Positions 49,497 to 59,827 are shown, numbered from the stretch's first letter. The stretch is DNA of 64,000 bases from Sphingomonas sediminicola (GCF_014489515.1 NZ_CP060782.1:2585001-2649000); one strand, 5' to 3'. Made by a program: numbers and translations. Notes: a model not told the origin generated them from the letters alone.

Positions 49497-51576
49497 ATGC
49501 GCGCTCGTCCATTCCTCTTCGCGACTGCCGTTTTCCTGTGCAGCCAAGCGATAGATGCTCAGCCGGCTTCGACAGTTCCGCCTTTAGGCCAGGAGCCAAC
49601 CGAGCGGCCACTCTCGGACAGGAACACACCGGGTAATGTCATCGTCTCGTTCGAGGGCGGTGACGTCGCGACGGACATTGGAAAAGTCGTCCTCGGCCTT
49701 GTCGAGGACGCGGGCGTGATCCCCACCACGCGCCATGTCGTCGCCGAGAAGGAAGACCCTTGCCGTATCGTGCTCAAGCTCGGGTACCCGGCGTGCACTA
49801 GCGAGCTCATGAAAGCCTTGGACGTCCTCAACCCTAAGCTCCTGCCTTCACGCGGTCACCTCAGCATCGGCGATACGATGGTCGTACCTGACGTGTGGCT
49901 GCGGAAGTATAGAACCTTTCAAAAGTTCGCCAGGTCGGTCGCGGCAGAGCAGGCCAGGAGCGCCACGATCAAGAAAGGTTGGACCTCGCTCAAGATCGGA
50001 TCCGCCGAGGTCGGTCCAAACACAGAACTGGTATCTTACGATGCTTACGAACTCGTCCTGTTCGCCGGGAACCCGGACATTCAGGCAAGGCTCGAGAAAC
50101 GCCTGTATCCGCTGAAAACGCTCAACGTCCGGGTGAACTCGATCCCTTCGAAGCATCACCGGCAACTGCCTTTTCCTACAGGGATCCGCTCCAATACCAG
50201 ACCGAGTGCGGCACGCAGCCGCAGAGGCCTACCGCGGTTAATTATCGCCTAGACTATCTCGACAGCGACGCAGATGCGGCTGCCTTGGTCGCGCAGCGCC
50301 CTCCGGGAAGCAAGGCTACTCGCGTTTACGTGATCGATTTCGCGATCGATCCCACGCCCAATCTCGCTGGCGCGGTCGAGGGACAAGCAGTCCCTCTCCC
50401 CCCGGCGGATGGCGCTGCAGATGGGTCAATCCGACCGAGCGCGACCACGCAACCCATCTGGCCAGCATTATCGCCAGCCGTGACAACGGTTACGGCTTCG
50501 TAGGCGTGTCCCCAACCTCAACGATCAAGCCGTTCGAGTTCGTCCGGGTCAATTCCAACACCACGACTGGCCTCGGGATCATCCCGGGGAAAGAAGCCGA
50601 CCTGGCGTACCAAATGGTGGCAGATAACGCGTACTCTACCCCACATGTATACCTCGTGGCGACGCGGTTTTCCGACTTCCCCCCAGCATGGTGAGTGAAG
50701 GACAACTGGATCTCTCGCGTCGGTTCGAACGGGACCTCGAGCACCGTATTTCGCAGGCCCAGCCGATGCTCGTGGTTTCTGCGGGACAATCAGAGGCACC
50801 GATCCCCCTGTCGCCCGGTGTTCCGATGTCCCCGCAAAACTTGGGCGACCAGCGCAACGTGCTCGTTGTCACCGCCTGCGAAAAATGCAGCCGGTCGTCG
50901 CCGCGCCTGTGGTCAAAGGCGAATTATTCCGCGCCGGACGGGCATTACGTCCACGTCGCGGCTCCCGGGGGCGTCCCGATGCTTGGCTGGGTTAGTGCGC
51001 AAGGTGTCGGGGCTTTCAACGGGACATCACAAGCGGCCGCCTTCGCCGCCGGTGTCGTCGCCGAGATGATGGGCCGCTGGCCCGATAGTTACGGCTCGGT
51101 GGAATATGCCAAGAAGCGGATCCAGACGACTTCCTGGCCAATTTACCAGGGTAACGGGACGAGCGACTACAAGCGCGTGGCGACCGGCATCATCGATCCA
51201 AACTTGGCGTTACTCGATCCGTCGAAGACCTGGATCAAGACCCGACGGAATGGAAGCCAATCGTGCTACGTGCCTTTTCTAGTGACGTGGTCCGCTTCCG
51301 CAGAAGCAGCGGAGCGGCGCTGCCGATTTCTACCGAGAGTGTCGCGCGCATCGTGCGGATAACGGGAGACGGGGTCCCCCGCAGTTCGTTTTGTACAAAG
51401 ACATGTACGCCGACGACCACGACCCCGATAGGCTTGGCGAGATCAGTCGGGAGGGTCCGCTCACCCTAGCCCAGCCCATCAGCCTACAGGCCTGCGATGG
51501 ACAGTCGTTTGTCCTCTCCGATCTCGTCGATGTCATCATCGCTAACCTGCCTGCGGCCGACCCGCCATGCGGATGA
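49497..51576 (+). CDS. Exported subtilisin-like serine protease (S8; five apparent frameshifts)
   Basis: About 694 residues when single bases are restored near 50175, 50398, 50683, 51240 and 51377. The signal peptide is MRARPFLFATAVFLCSQAIDA. An N-terminal region of about 220 residues comes before the S8 domain: Asp in VYVIDFAID, His in HATHLASIIAS, and Ser in FNGTSQAAAFAAG. A C-terminal domain of about 140 residues follows (LPISTESVARIVRITGDGVP, LVDVIIANLPAADPPCG). All three catalytic residues lie in corrected frames. Corrected length is a multiple of three. Its 3' end overlaps the next gene by 10 bp. Confidence 0.75.
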
Positions 51577-52831
51577 CGGCACTTAGCCTGGCGCTCGCGG
51601 TCCCCGCAGCGCTTTTCGCGGTTCTGCCGGGCGAACACGGCGTCTCGCGCGCTGCTGGCGTCTGCCGTGGTGGTGAGGCTCTCACGACCTCCTTCGGGGA
51701 GTGGTTCGATCCCAACGCCCAACTCAGTGGCTCCAGTGAACCAAGTCGCACCGCGAGCAAGATCGTGCCAGACCTGCTTAACCCTGCGATCGCCGTTCGA
51801 CTCCAGCTGGAGGCGACAAGCCCGGCCGGCCAGCGATGGACGCTGGTGCTCCGCGACCCGCGGCTTCGGGTCCTTTCGATCTTGAGCGAACAGGATTTCC
51901 GCCTCGCTAACGGTGGGACAGCAATACAATGGACCGGCCGCCTCGAGGCGTCACAGGTTTCAGCGGAGCTGGTCGGCGGCGGCCCAGGCGTCACCATCCG
52001 CTTTGCTGGGGGATGGCGCTGCCGAAGGACAGCCACGGCACCAACGTCTTCTCGAGCCAAGTCGCAGGCTCACCCAGCTGGACGAACCCGTTCGACAACT
52101 CCGCGGCCGTTTATCGTCGTGCCACGGAAGCGGTCGGCATGATGGTGACGGGTCTGAAGTTCCCTAATGCGCAAGGAGTCATTCAAAAGGAGACCTGGTG
52201 CTGCTCGGGCGCGATGCTAACGTCCGACATCTTCATCACGAACTGGCACTGCGGCGGCCCGACGACGCTGCCCGAGTCACTCTATTGGAATGACCAAGTC
52301 CAGAAAAACAGCATCATCGACCTCGGCTGGCAAGAAGGCTCGGCGCCTCGCAGGCAGTACGCTGTGACCCAGGTTCTCCAGGCGGACCAGCGACTAGATT
52401 ACGCGCTCCTCCGGGTACGTCCGACGGTTGGGCCAGGCGCTGCAACCGGGCGCGCGATACCCGTTCGAATCAACCGCCAGCTGCCGGCAGACAACCAGGT
52501 CTTCGTCGTCCACCACGCGGAATGCCGGGCCAAGCTCCTTAGCTCGAACTGCATGATCGAGTCCCGTTCGTACCGTGCGTGGACCGACCCGCTCACGCGG
52601 ACGACCGGCCCTGACATCACTCACCGGTGCGATACCGAGCCTGGCGCATCCGGAGCGCCGGTCTTCGACATGCAGGGGAACATGATCGCGCTCCATCACC
52701 TCGGCTTCCAAAAGGCCGACGCCGCGAACCAGTGCACGTCCGACAAGCTGAACAAGGCCGTCGGCTTGGATAGCATTCTCGAAGACGTGAAGCAGAAGAA
52801 ACCAGCTTTGTACGCGGAACTGGCCGGATAG
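51567..52831 (+). CDS. Exported trypsin-like serine protease (S1; one apparent frameshift)
   Basis: About 421 residues after adding one G to the five-G run near 52011. The signal is TALSLALAVPAALFAVLPGEHGVSRAA. A beta-rich N-terminal domain of about 150 residues precedes a trypsin/V8-like domain with catalytic His in ITNWHCGG, Asp in LDYALLRV and Ser in CDTEPGASGAPVF. Cysteines around WCCSGAML and HRCDTEPG may form disulphides. It sits between the subtilase and tyrosinase genes. Confidence 0.8.
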
Positions 52832-52904
52832 CGTCCGGCCGAAGCGGCCATCCAGGTGCGCACGTGTCGCGGACCGTTGAGCGGCGCGAGAGGGGGAAAC
52901 GACA

Positions 52905-54513
52905 GTGGCCCACCAAGGCAATTCATTCTCACGGGGTTCACAGCTATTCGATCGCCGTTCCGCGATTGCAGCAGGATGCTCAGTCCTGGTCGCCGCTTCG
53001 TTCGGCGGCAGCGCCAGGGCACAGGCCGCGCCGACCAGGATGAAGCTGGAAAGCTTCTCGCAGGACGCTCGAATGGTCTCGGCCCTGAAGCGCGGTGTCG
53101 CCGCGATGAAGGCGAAGCCGCCATCTGATCCCGAAAGCTGGTTCTTCCAGGCAGCCATTCACGCCGTGCGCGAGGACGCCATGGATGCCGCCGAGCAGCG
53201 CGATCCGAACGTGGCACAGGCACGCCAGTTCTGGAACAAGTGCCCGCATCACGGGGAGAACTCCGCGAATTTCCTCCTTTGGCACCGCGCGTATCTTTAT
53301 TATTTCGAGCGCATCCTGCGGAAGGCATCCGGCGAGGCCGATTTCGCCCTGCCTTACTGGAACTACGCGGACGCTTCGCAACGCCGGTTTCCCGCTCTCT
53401 TTGGTGATGAGGACGCGGATGCCGATGGGAATCCGCAGAACCCGCTCTACGACCTGCGTCGCGAGATCGCCTTCATGTCCGGCCTCTACGAGCTTGCTCC
53501 CGAGGTCGCCGACGGCGCGCGGGCGCTCGCAGAGAAGCGGTTCTTCGGCGCCATTGAACGGGCGGGATTCGCCGGCGGCGTGGCAGACAGCGACCCCCGC
53601 ACGCGGGGTCTCGCCGAGCAGGCCCCGCACGACTTGATCCACTTCGCTATAGGCGGTGCAATCGGCTTTGGTGATCCAGAAATGGAAGAGGCGCAGGGCA
53701 GCACGAGCGGCCTGATGGCGTCCGTTCCAACCGCCGCCTTCGACCCCATCTTCTGGGTGCATCACACGAATATCGATCGCATGTGGACGGCGTGGGAGTG
53801 CCTGCCAGACCGTACGTGGGGCACGCTGCCGCCGGCTCCGTGGTTCGAGGAGAAGCCATGGATTTTCTTCGATGCCGACGGATCACAGAAGAAAGAAAAG
53901 AGACGCTTCTACCTCGATCGAGCGAACCTCGATCTCCGGTATGATTCGGACGACCCGGCATGCCACCGGCTGAGCTTGCAGGCGATCGGCGCCGGGCTCG
54001 CCGCGCCGAGCAGGCAGTTCGAAGTGCAATCCATGGAAGCCGGCACGGGCAGCGTCGGACGGGCGCTTTCAGACACGGTCCCGCTTCACGTCGAGCTGCC
54101 GGTCGCCGCGCCTACTGCCAGCCAGTTCTTCTCGACGCGGGCACAGCGCAAGGGGCACCGCGTGATCCTCGAGCTTCGTGGACTGAAGCTCACCGGCGTC
54201 ACGGCGGTAGGATACGACGTGTATGTCAATCTACCCGCAGGGGCGACGCCGAGCCGCGACCTGCCGAACTATGTCGGGACCATCCCCTGTTCGGGCTGGC
54301 ACACGATGCCCCGCGGGCCACGCGCACGAGCAGGCTGCGGGCGTGTCGCATCGCATCGACATCACCGCGGCCGTCGCGGACGCGAGCCGGGTGGACGTGC
54401 GCGTGATCCCGTTCGATCTACTGCGACCGATAGGAAATGTGCCGCGCCTAAAACGGCCGGGCAAGTTGACGATCGGGGAGATCGCCGTGGTCGTCGATCA
54501 GCGGAAACGGTGA
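52905..54513 (+). CDS. Tyrosinase (polyphenol oxidase), Tat-exported (one apparent frameshift)
   Basis: About 535 residues. A twin-arginine signal FDRRSAIAAGCSVLVAASFGG is followed by the type-3 copper domain. CuA histidines lie in AAIHAV, CPHHGENSANFLLWHRAY; CuB histidines in APHDLIHFAIGG and PIFWVHHTNIDRMW. The C-terminal beta domain resembles the cap/shielding domain of plant-type polyphenol oxidases. Near 54308-54311 a C run appears one too long; removing it gives PAGHAHEQAAG and a stop at 54511-54513. As sequenced it would wrongly fuse with the next gene. It oxidises phenols or catechols to quinones. Confidence 0.87.
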
Positions 54514-56198
54514 TCAAGGCCCAGTTCGAAGGGGAAGCATTCGTGGGTTCCGTAATTCCTCCGGTCGTCCATGACTACACCGGTCAAACGGGTCGTGCAG
54601 GAGATGGGACTGAAGAGGATGCGGCGAGTCCGCGCCGCTGGACTCGTCGGGGCTCAATCGGCGCCCTAGCGGCCCTCGCCGGCGCAATGCTGGCGGCCTG
54701 CAAGACCCGGCCCGCCGGCATGGCGTTCGTGGCCCCTCGACGTCGCATGGTCGACGCACATTGCCACGTCTTCAACGTGACCGACCTCCCAGCGGCAACC
54801 TTCATCCAGCAGTGCATGCTCGGCGTCGAGCCAGGCTCCTCCTTGCCGAAAAAAATCCTTTTGAAATCGCTCCAGAGGATCGAGGCTCTCGTCTCGCGCG
54901 GCGTCATCAGCGCCAAGGGAGAAGCAGAGGGCGCGGGTGCATTCGTCCAGGATTCCCCGTCTCTCGGTCGCCAGAATGAGAGCGAACTGCGCAAGGAGCA
55001 ACTGCAGGCGGAACAGGCGCTTCGCGAGCTTGGCGCAAGCGGCGCGCTTGCCACGTGCCCGACGGGCCCGGCTCCACAGCCCAGCATCGGCAGCATCGTC
55101 GAATGGCTGAGGAGCTTCCGGTCACGCCGCGCTACCTTGGCCCGCACACTCGCGAAGGCGCACGCCGCGGGGGGCTACGACGCGGCGTTGCTGTGCCCGG
55201 CGTTGGTCGATTATTCGAACTGGCTCGGACAATCGCTTCGCTCGTCGCTGGTCGACCAGGCGAACGCCATGGGGCAAGTCGCGAGCGACCCGTCGCTACC
55301 TCCCGTGCACGGCTACGTCGCCTTCGATCCCCTGCGCCGTGCACTTTACCGGAACCGATTGCCGGTCATTGACGGTTCCTGGGACCCGCTGAACTTAGCC
55401 AAAGACGCGCTAACCCGCCAGGGATTTGTTGGAATCAAGCTCTATCCGCCGATGGGCTTCCGGGCTTCCGGGAACGGCACCTCGGGGGAGGACTTCCCGG
55501 AACACGTCCGCACCGTGTTCGGCAGCGCGCAAAAAGCGGGGGCCGAGATCGACCGTTCGCTGGACGAATTGTGGTCGCTCTGCCTCGAGCTCGATGCACC
55601 CGTCCTAGCGCACGCGGCCGCGTCAAACGGGAGCCGGCGCGGCTACGGCCGGCGCGCCGACCCCGACTACTGGTTCCCAGTGATCCGCAGGCACCCTGCG
55701 CTGCGCGTCCTGCTCGGCCATTTCGGCCGCTTCCGCGACCGAAGTAGCGGCGAGGGCCCGGCCGCCTGTCCGAACGACGAGATGCCGTTCGAGAAAACAT
55801 GGGAAGCGGCATTCGGGCGCTTCGTCCAAGCCAACCCGGATGCCCTGCTGTTCGCCGACCTCAGCTATCTCTCGGACTTGTTCCATGAAGACTATCGGCG
55901 GAGAGCCGTCCAGGGACTGAAGAAGTACTTGGCGTATGACCCTGAGGCGCGTCACCTCGTGTTCGGCAGTGACTGGGTCATGCTCGGGATCGAACGCGCG
56001 TATCCGGAGCCACCTAGCTACCCTGGGCGTGTCGCGGCGCTCCTAGCGGACGCAGGGCTAACGTCCGGACAAATCGACGGCGTGTTCTACGGCAATGCCG
56101 TCCGCTTCCTCGGGATCTCCGATGGAACTGCCACCCGGAAACGGTTGCTGGCGTTCTACGCGATGCGGGGGATGCCTCCGAAAAACATCCCCGCGTGA
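54510..56198 (+). CDS. Exported amidohydrolase (Amidohydro_2 type)
   Basis: 562 residues from a GTG at 54510 that overlaps the tyrosinase stop (GTGA). An internal RRWTRRGSIGALAALAGAMLAAC segment looks like a Tat signal ending in a lipobox, placed unusually far in (residues about 35-60), so the true start may be later. The TIM-barrel enzyme part has DAHCHVFN (metal HxH), LAHAAAS, LLGHFGRF and VFGSDWVML. This family includes decarboxylases and hydrolases of cyclic compounds. Last gene of the operon; its product may process the tyrosinase product or substrate (inference). Confidence 0.78.
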   Translation: MIKAQFEGEAFVGSVIPPVVHDYTGQTGRAGDGTEEDAASPRRWTRRGSIGALAALAGAMLAACKTRPAGMAFVAPRRRMVDAHCHVFNVTDLPAATFIQQCMLGVEPGSSLPKKILLKSLQRIEALVSRGVISAKGEAEGAGAFVQDSPSLGRQNESELRKEQLQAEQALRELGASGALATCPTGPAPQPSIGSIVEWLRSFRSRRATLARTLAKAHAAGGYDAALLCPALVDYSNWLGQSLRSSLVDQANAMGQVASDPSLPPVHGYVAFDPLRRALYRNRLPVIDGSWDPLNLAKDALTRQGFVGIKLYPPMGFRASGNGTSGEDFPEHVRTVFGSAQKAGAEIDRSLDELWSLCLELDAPVLAHAAASNGSRRGYGRRADPDYWFPVIRRHPALRVLLGHFGRFRDRSSGEGPAACPNDEMPFEKTWEAAFGRFVQANPDALLFADLSYLSDLFHEDYRRRAVQGLKKYLAYDPEARHLVFGSDWVMLGIERAYPEPPSYPGRVAALLADAGLTSGQIDGVFYGNAVRFLGISDGTATRKRLLAFYAMRGMPPKNIPA

Positions 56199-56319
56199 CC
56201 CGGCTCCTGCGACCGTACTGTCGATACGCCGTGCTCTTATGACCCTATCTCGGCTCGCGGGAAGGGATGCTAGGCGCATGACAATCGACGTTACGTCAAG
56301 CGGGGTTCGAACCCCCTCG

Positions 56320-56964
56320 TCAGAGCCCGAGTAGCTTGCCTTTAGCGGCGGCGAATTCCCCGTCCGTCAGCGCACCGGATGCGTGGAGTGCTGCCAGCCT
56401 CTCGAGTTTCTCGATTGGATCGTCGTCGCTTGGGCCTCCTCCCCGAGTTGGGGCAGGTGACCTGGCGTTCTCACGCTCACGCAGCAGCTTGTTGGCCAAG
56501 TCGCCGATGACAGCGACCGTTGCCTTCTGGCAGTTGTCGATGACGGCCATTCGGCTGCCGAGATCGATCATGACCTTGCCGAGCACCCAGCCCTGGGAGC
56601 TCGACACCGCCTGGACCCGGTCCAACCGGATGCTTTGCACGTCGACGGATCGCGTCAGCAGCGCACAATCCAAGAACAGGAAACGCTCGTTGGTAAGTGC
56701 GATCAGCCACGTGTTGGAACCCCAGTCCGACGAATTGGAAGTCTCGCTGTGCTTCACGATGCCCGAAGTCAGGGCAAAGACAATCTCGCCGGGTTCAAGG
56801 TGTTCCCTTAGGACACCGAGCTCCTTCTTCGTGCCGAATGCGTCGAGCGCAACGCCGTTTAACGCGCAAATGCCAGCCCAATCAGCAGCCTCCGTGAGCT
56901 GCCTGTACTTCTCTTCGTTGTCCAAAGAACGTGCCCCTCTACGCAACACCAGGGCCAGTTTCAT
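56320..56964 (-). CDS. PH-like and SHOCT domain protein
   Basis: 214 residues. The middle (GEIVFALTSGIVKHS, NTWLIALTNERFLFLDC, IRLDRVQAVSSSQGWVLGKVMI) fits a bacterial PH/YokE-like domain. The C-terminus (DDDPIEKLERLAALHASGALTDGEFAAAKGKLLGL) is a SHOCT motif, a short module often attached to membrane or phage-related proteins. Cytosolic; role unknown. A perfect GGGGTTCGAACCCC palindrome follows five bases after the stop. Confidence 0.82.
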   Translation of the reverse strand: MKLALVLRRGARSLDNEEKYRQLTEAADWAGICALNGVALDAFGTKKELGVLREHLEPGEIVFALTSGIVKHSETSNSSDWGSNTWLIALTNERFLFLDCALLTRSVDVQSIRLDRVQAVSSSQGWVLGKVMIDLGSRMAVIDNCQKATVAVIGDLANKLLRERENARSPAPTRGGGPSDDDPIEKLERLAALHASGALTDGEFAAAKGKLLGL

Positions 56965-57051
56965 CTGATAGTGAGGCAATAAATGCAAACCCAAGGGTAG
57001 GAGCTATGGCGTGATGTCCCGCGCATGGATCGCTGAATTGCTGCGTATGCG

Positions 57052-59019
57052 CTAATCAGGATGGAACCGGTTCACGTAGTGACCAACGCCGGCCGAGAAA
57101 TCTTGCTCTGCAAACCGCAGCATCGCGCGATATCCCGGATCCTCGTCTGGAGACGGAAAGAGGTACCCGAAGTCGCACGTCGTCTCGTAGCTGGCAGGCT
57201 TCAAACGAAGCACACAGACCGCCGTTTCAGCGAGGCGGTTTCGATGCTCCGAGTGCCCACCGAGGAAAAAGCGCGCGCTTTGCCGCTCCGGTCGAAGCGC
57301 GCGTAGGCCAAACGCCTCGAGTTCCCGGCAGTCCTGAAGAGAGCATTGCAGGGACCACGAGACGTTCTGAAACACAAACACTGTGGGCCACTCACGCCTC
57401 CTCTTCGGCCACCCCGATGCTTCCAGTACATTGTACTGCGCGATGCCGCCTGCACTGCTGTACTTCTGAGTCGCGAACCATGTCGCGACGTCCAGACTCG
57501 TCGTCACGTCTAGGCCGTGCGATGGCAGACCATAGTGCTGGGCGAATGCCATCATTGCATAATCGATCGCCAGTTCCGGGTCCGTTACGGAGGCGCGCCA
57601 GGCATCCTTCCAATCTTCACCATCCATGATTTCCGGAATGACATGGTGCTCAAGAAAGAAACGCAACGAAAAGTGAGCGGGGTCGTACTCGTGCCGATGG
57701 CGTGATGCCGACGTTGGCAATGATGGCTCGATCGCACACGAATTGCCGAACAGAAGACGTTTGACCCGGCGGGGCCGGTCCAGAGTGTAAAAGCCGGTTT
57801 GGCCACGAAAGAAAATTCCGTTTTCCTCGTCGTGAATTGGGATCTGCGCGACGATTTCTCGAGCTTCTTCAATCGATCCCACTTCGTAGACTGGGACTGA
57901 AAACTGACGACAGCGAATTAGGTCGTCGCGCTGGCGCCGGGGGTAAAAACCTTCGAAGTGGTCCCTGAGAACGTTTCGCGCTCCATACAGCGCGTCATCC
58001 CCAATCGCCCGGCCGAGAAAAGTGCCTCGATAGTGTCGATCGATGAGGAATCCGGGATGCTTGGGATCGATGCCAGTACGCTTAAGTGCGGCAACGTGCG
58101 GCGGATTGGCAGCGCTGAACTCGTTGACCGGAATGCTTCCGAAGACTGTCGGGTCTCCCTGGGTCGAAATCAGCGGCTGAGCTACCGCAATGGGCACGGC
58201 CACTAAGCCGCCATTATCTAGGTCTCTCGACTCGGCGCGGGTGTAGCCCATCGCCGCCGCGCAACTTAGCGCATACTCCGGATTGCGCAGCTGCGGCGCG
58301 ACAGCATAGCTAGCGAAGTACTGGACGTTCATCGCCCCGCCGAGCCAAGCGCCCAACGAAGCGAATGCGTAATGCAAATCGGTAGGTAGAATGCGCGTGG
58401 TTTCATCAAACAGGCCGACATTCTCTCTCGCCAAACCCGCCTCTTCATACTGTTTAAGGCGGCGGTTCAGGATCTCCTGAATTCGGACCTGATGTAGGTC
58501 GACGAGCGACTTTAACTGGCGCAGCAGCGATGAGTAGGCGATCGGCCAAATCGTCTCCTCAGTCCAAGTTAGCTCATCGTTCGATTCGGAGATCGCAAAG
58601 TACGGAACGTCGTTGCAATTGCGAATTACCGGCCGAGATGCTGCAATCTGCGCTCCCATGGTAGGCGTGTCGAGAATCGCTGCAATTACCCATTCCGGCG
58701 GATCGATCCGGCGCAACAAGCCTCGCCAGGAGCCAACCAGCCCGTCGCGACGGTCTCCCGATCCAATCAACGGGATCGAACAATGACTTTCCGCCCGAAG
58801 CCCGTGATCGCGGATTGCCTCTGCCACGCGATCCACGTCCACCGCCAAGTAGGGCAGATTGACGCTCTCGAAGACCGTCCGGAAAGTCTCCTGAACGTCC
58901 GAGTGTTGCGCGACTTGTGCGGGCACGACCAACCTCTCCTCGAAGCGGCCGCAGATCCTCCGATACGCTATCCCGCTACCAATATTCGCGCGATCAGTAC
59001 CTGACCCACGAGGCGCCAC
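57052..59019 (-). CDS. FRG-domain protein
   Basis: 655 residues from a GTG at 59019. The C-terminal half contains the FRG domain: IFFRGQTGFYTLDR (the naming Phe-Arg-Gly), and FAQHYGLPSHGLDVTTSLDVATWFA, the usual QHxGLPT..LDxT..xxxAxxFA pattern. The N-terminal 380 residues are of unknown type. FRG domains occur in mobile DNA and in several predicted toxins or defence proteins, but activity is mostly unproven. No signal peptide. Its GC content looks lower than that of the genes at 60-64 kb. Confidence 0.82.
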   Translation of the reverse strand: MAPRGSGTDRANIGSGIAYRRICGRFEERLVVPAQVAQHSDVQETFRTVFESVNLPYLAVDVDRVAEAIRDHGLRAESHCSIPLIGSGDRRDGLVGSWRGLLRRIDPPEWVIAAILDTPTMGAQIAASRPVIRNCNDVPYFAISESNDELTWTEETIWPIAYSSLLRQLKSLVDLHQVRIQEILNRRLKQYEEAGLARENVGLFDETTRILPTDLHYAFASLGAWLGGAMNVQYFASYAVAPQLRNPEYALSCAAAMGYTRAESRDLDNGGLVAVPIAVAQPLISTQGDPTVFGSIPVNEFSAANPPHVAALKRTGIDPKHPGFLIDRHYRGTFLGRAIGDDALYGARNVLRDHFEGFYPRRQRDDLIRCRQFSVPVYEVGSIEEAREIVAQIPIHDEENGIFFRGQTGFYTLDRPRRVKRLLFGNSCAIEPSLPTSASRHRHEYDPAHFSLRFFLEHHVIPEIMDGEDWKDAWRASVTDPELAIDYAMMAFAQHYGLPSHGLDVTTSLDVATWFATQKYSSAGGIAQYNVLEASGWPKRRREWPTVFVFQNVSWSLQCSLQDCRELEAFGLRALRPERQSARFFLGGHSEHRNRLAETAVCVLRLKPASYETTCDFGYLFPSPDEDPGYRAMLRFAEQDFSAGVGHYVNRFHPD

Positions 59020-59292
59020 TTTACAGGGCGCCAGCGGCAGTGATCACTTAGCCACATGGCGTACATCATGGGGAAGTCGACAAGTCATCAGCTGAATTTG
59101 GACCTGCGGGACCCAGGCGCGCAGGAGAGCGTCATTTTGGGCTGACTTCTAGGCAACCGTGCGTTTGCTCGCCTCAGCCTGCGCGCGCCTTATCTCTCCG
59201 AACGAGCGACTTGGCGAATGCATTCACCGCGTGAGAGAACTCACACTCCAACATGCAATCGATGATTTGCTGGAAGCTCGCGGGATCTATGT

Positions 59293-59463
59293 TTATCCGC
59301 ACGTCTGTCGTCCCGCCCCTTTCGAATCAAGCTTGAAACGCAGCTTGACATCGCCACTCTGAACCGCGGCGTCGACTTTGATGCCAGATTCGTACCAATA
59401 GTTCGCAGTCACTCCCCCGCGGTCCGCTGTTATCGGCATGACGTCCCCGCTTTGCGCTTTCAT
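59293..59463 (-). CDS. Small hypothetical protein
   Basis: 56 residues from ATG at 59463 to TAA at 59293, starting MKAQSGDVMPITADRGGVTANYWYESG and rich in beta-type sequence (DAAVQSGDVKLRFKLDSKG). It follows the HTH-like gene by 69 bp in the same direction, so the two may form a unit. An opposing frame over the same bases looks less protein-like. Not recognised. Confidence 0.45.
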   Translation of the reverse strand: MKAQSGDVMPITADRGGVTANYWYESGIKVDAAVQSGDVKLRFKLDSKGAGRQTCG

Positions 59464-59532
59464 AGAAAACACCCCGTAGATTCACGGTCAACTTCAGGAC
59501 CGCCTGAAATGCGCGAGCGCGGATCGCTCGCT

Positions 59533-59772
59533 TCAAAGGCGGTCAACATCGAGGCCGGCAGCTTTAAGTCGCGGCGCAATTTTCCGCATCTTGGCGAACT
59601 CGGTACCGAACGACGGCCCGATGCCGAGCGCCTCGCAGAACTCCCTCCCGGTCACCCCTTCGAGTTCTTCGGCGTACTTGATGGCCTGGACGTGAAGTTC
59701 CGCGACGTAACCGTTCCTCGGCGACTTCTCTATCGCGCGCCGAATGCGAGTCAGGATGTCACTAGTCCGCAC
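59533..59772 (-). CDS. Small HTH-like protein, possible autoregulator/antitoxin
   Basis: 79 residues from a GTG at 59772 with a GGGGAG ribosome site. The C-terminal part (GVTGREFCEALGIGPSFGTEFAKMRKIAPRLKAAGLD) has the look of a helix-turn-helix. A strong palindrome lies about 30 bp upstream, as for self-regulated DNA-binding proteins. No family recognised with certainty. The next gene downstream in the same direction is a 56-residue protein, then the FRG protein. Confidence 0.6.
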   Translation of the reverse strand: MRTSDILTRIRRAIEKSPRNGYVAELHVQAIKYAEELEGVTGREFCEALGIGPSFGTEFAKMRKIAPRLKAAGLDVDRL

Positions 59773-59801
59773 GCTGAATCTCCCCGCGCGATGTTCGTTG
59801 C

Positions 59802-59827
59802 AATTAGCTTTTAGCTAAAATCTAATT
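59802..59827. promoter_or_regulatory. 26-bp near-perfect palindrome, candidate operator
   Basis: The centre is the perfect 12-bp palindrome TTTTAGCTAAAA at 59809-59820, flanked by AATTAG (59802-59807) and CTAATT (59822-59827). Only one base pair of the 26 is mismatched. It stands out as AT-rich in GC-rich DNA and lies between the start of the HTH-like gene (minus) and the gene at 59951 (plus), so it could regulate both. Confidence 0.65.

Noticed and set aside
52905-56198. A 1097-residue tyrosinase-amidohydrolase fusion
   Set aside because: Removing one C near 54308-54311 gives the tyrosinase its own ending, whose TGA overlaps a GTG start for the amidohydrolase; the linker in the fused reading is low-complexity Arg/Gly sequence typical of a wrong frame.
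56245-56325. Possible tRNA 3' half or att remnant (GGGGTTCGAACCCC, T-arm-like, with a GACG-TTA-CGTC stem before it)
   Set aside because: No matching acceptor stem, no pairing anticodon stem and no CCA; the sequence runs straight into the end of a coding gene. A short palindrome is all that can be supported.
59159-59362. 67-codon plus-strand frame opposite the 56-residue gene
   Set aside because: No ribosome site or recognisable features, and the minus-strand frame fits better as a follower of the HTH-like gene.
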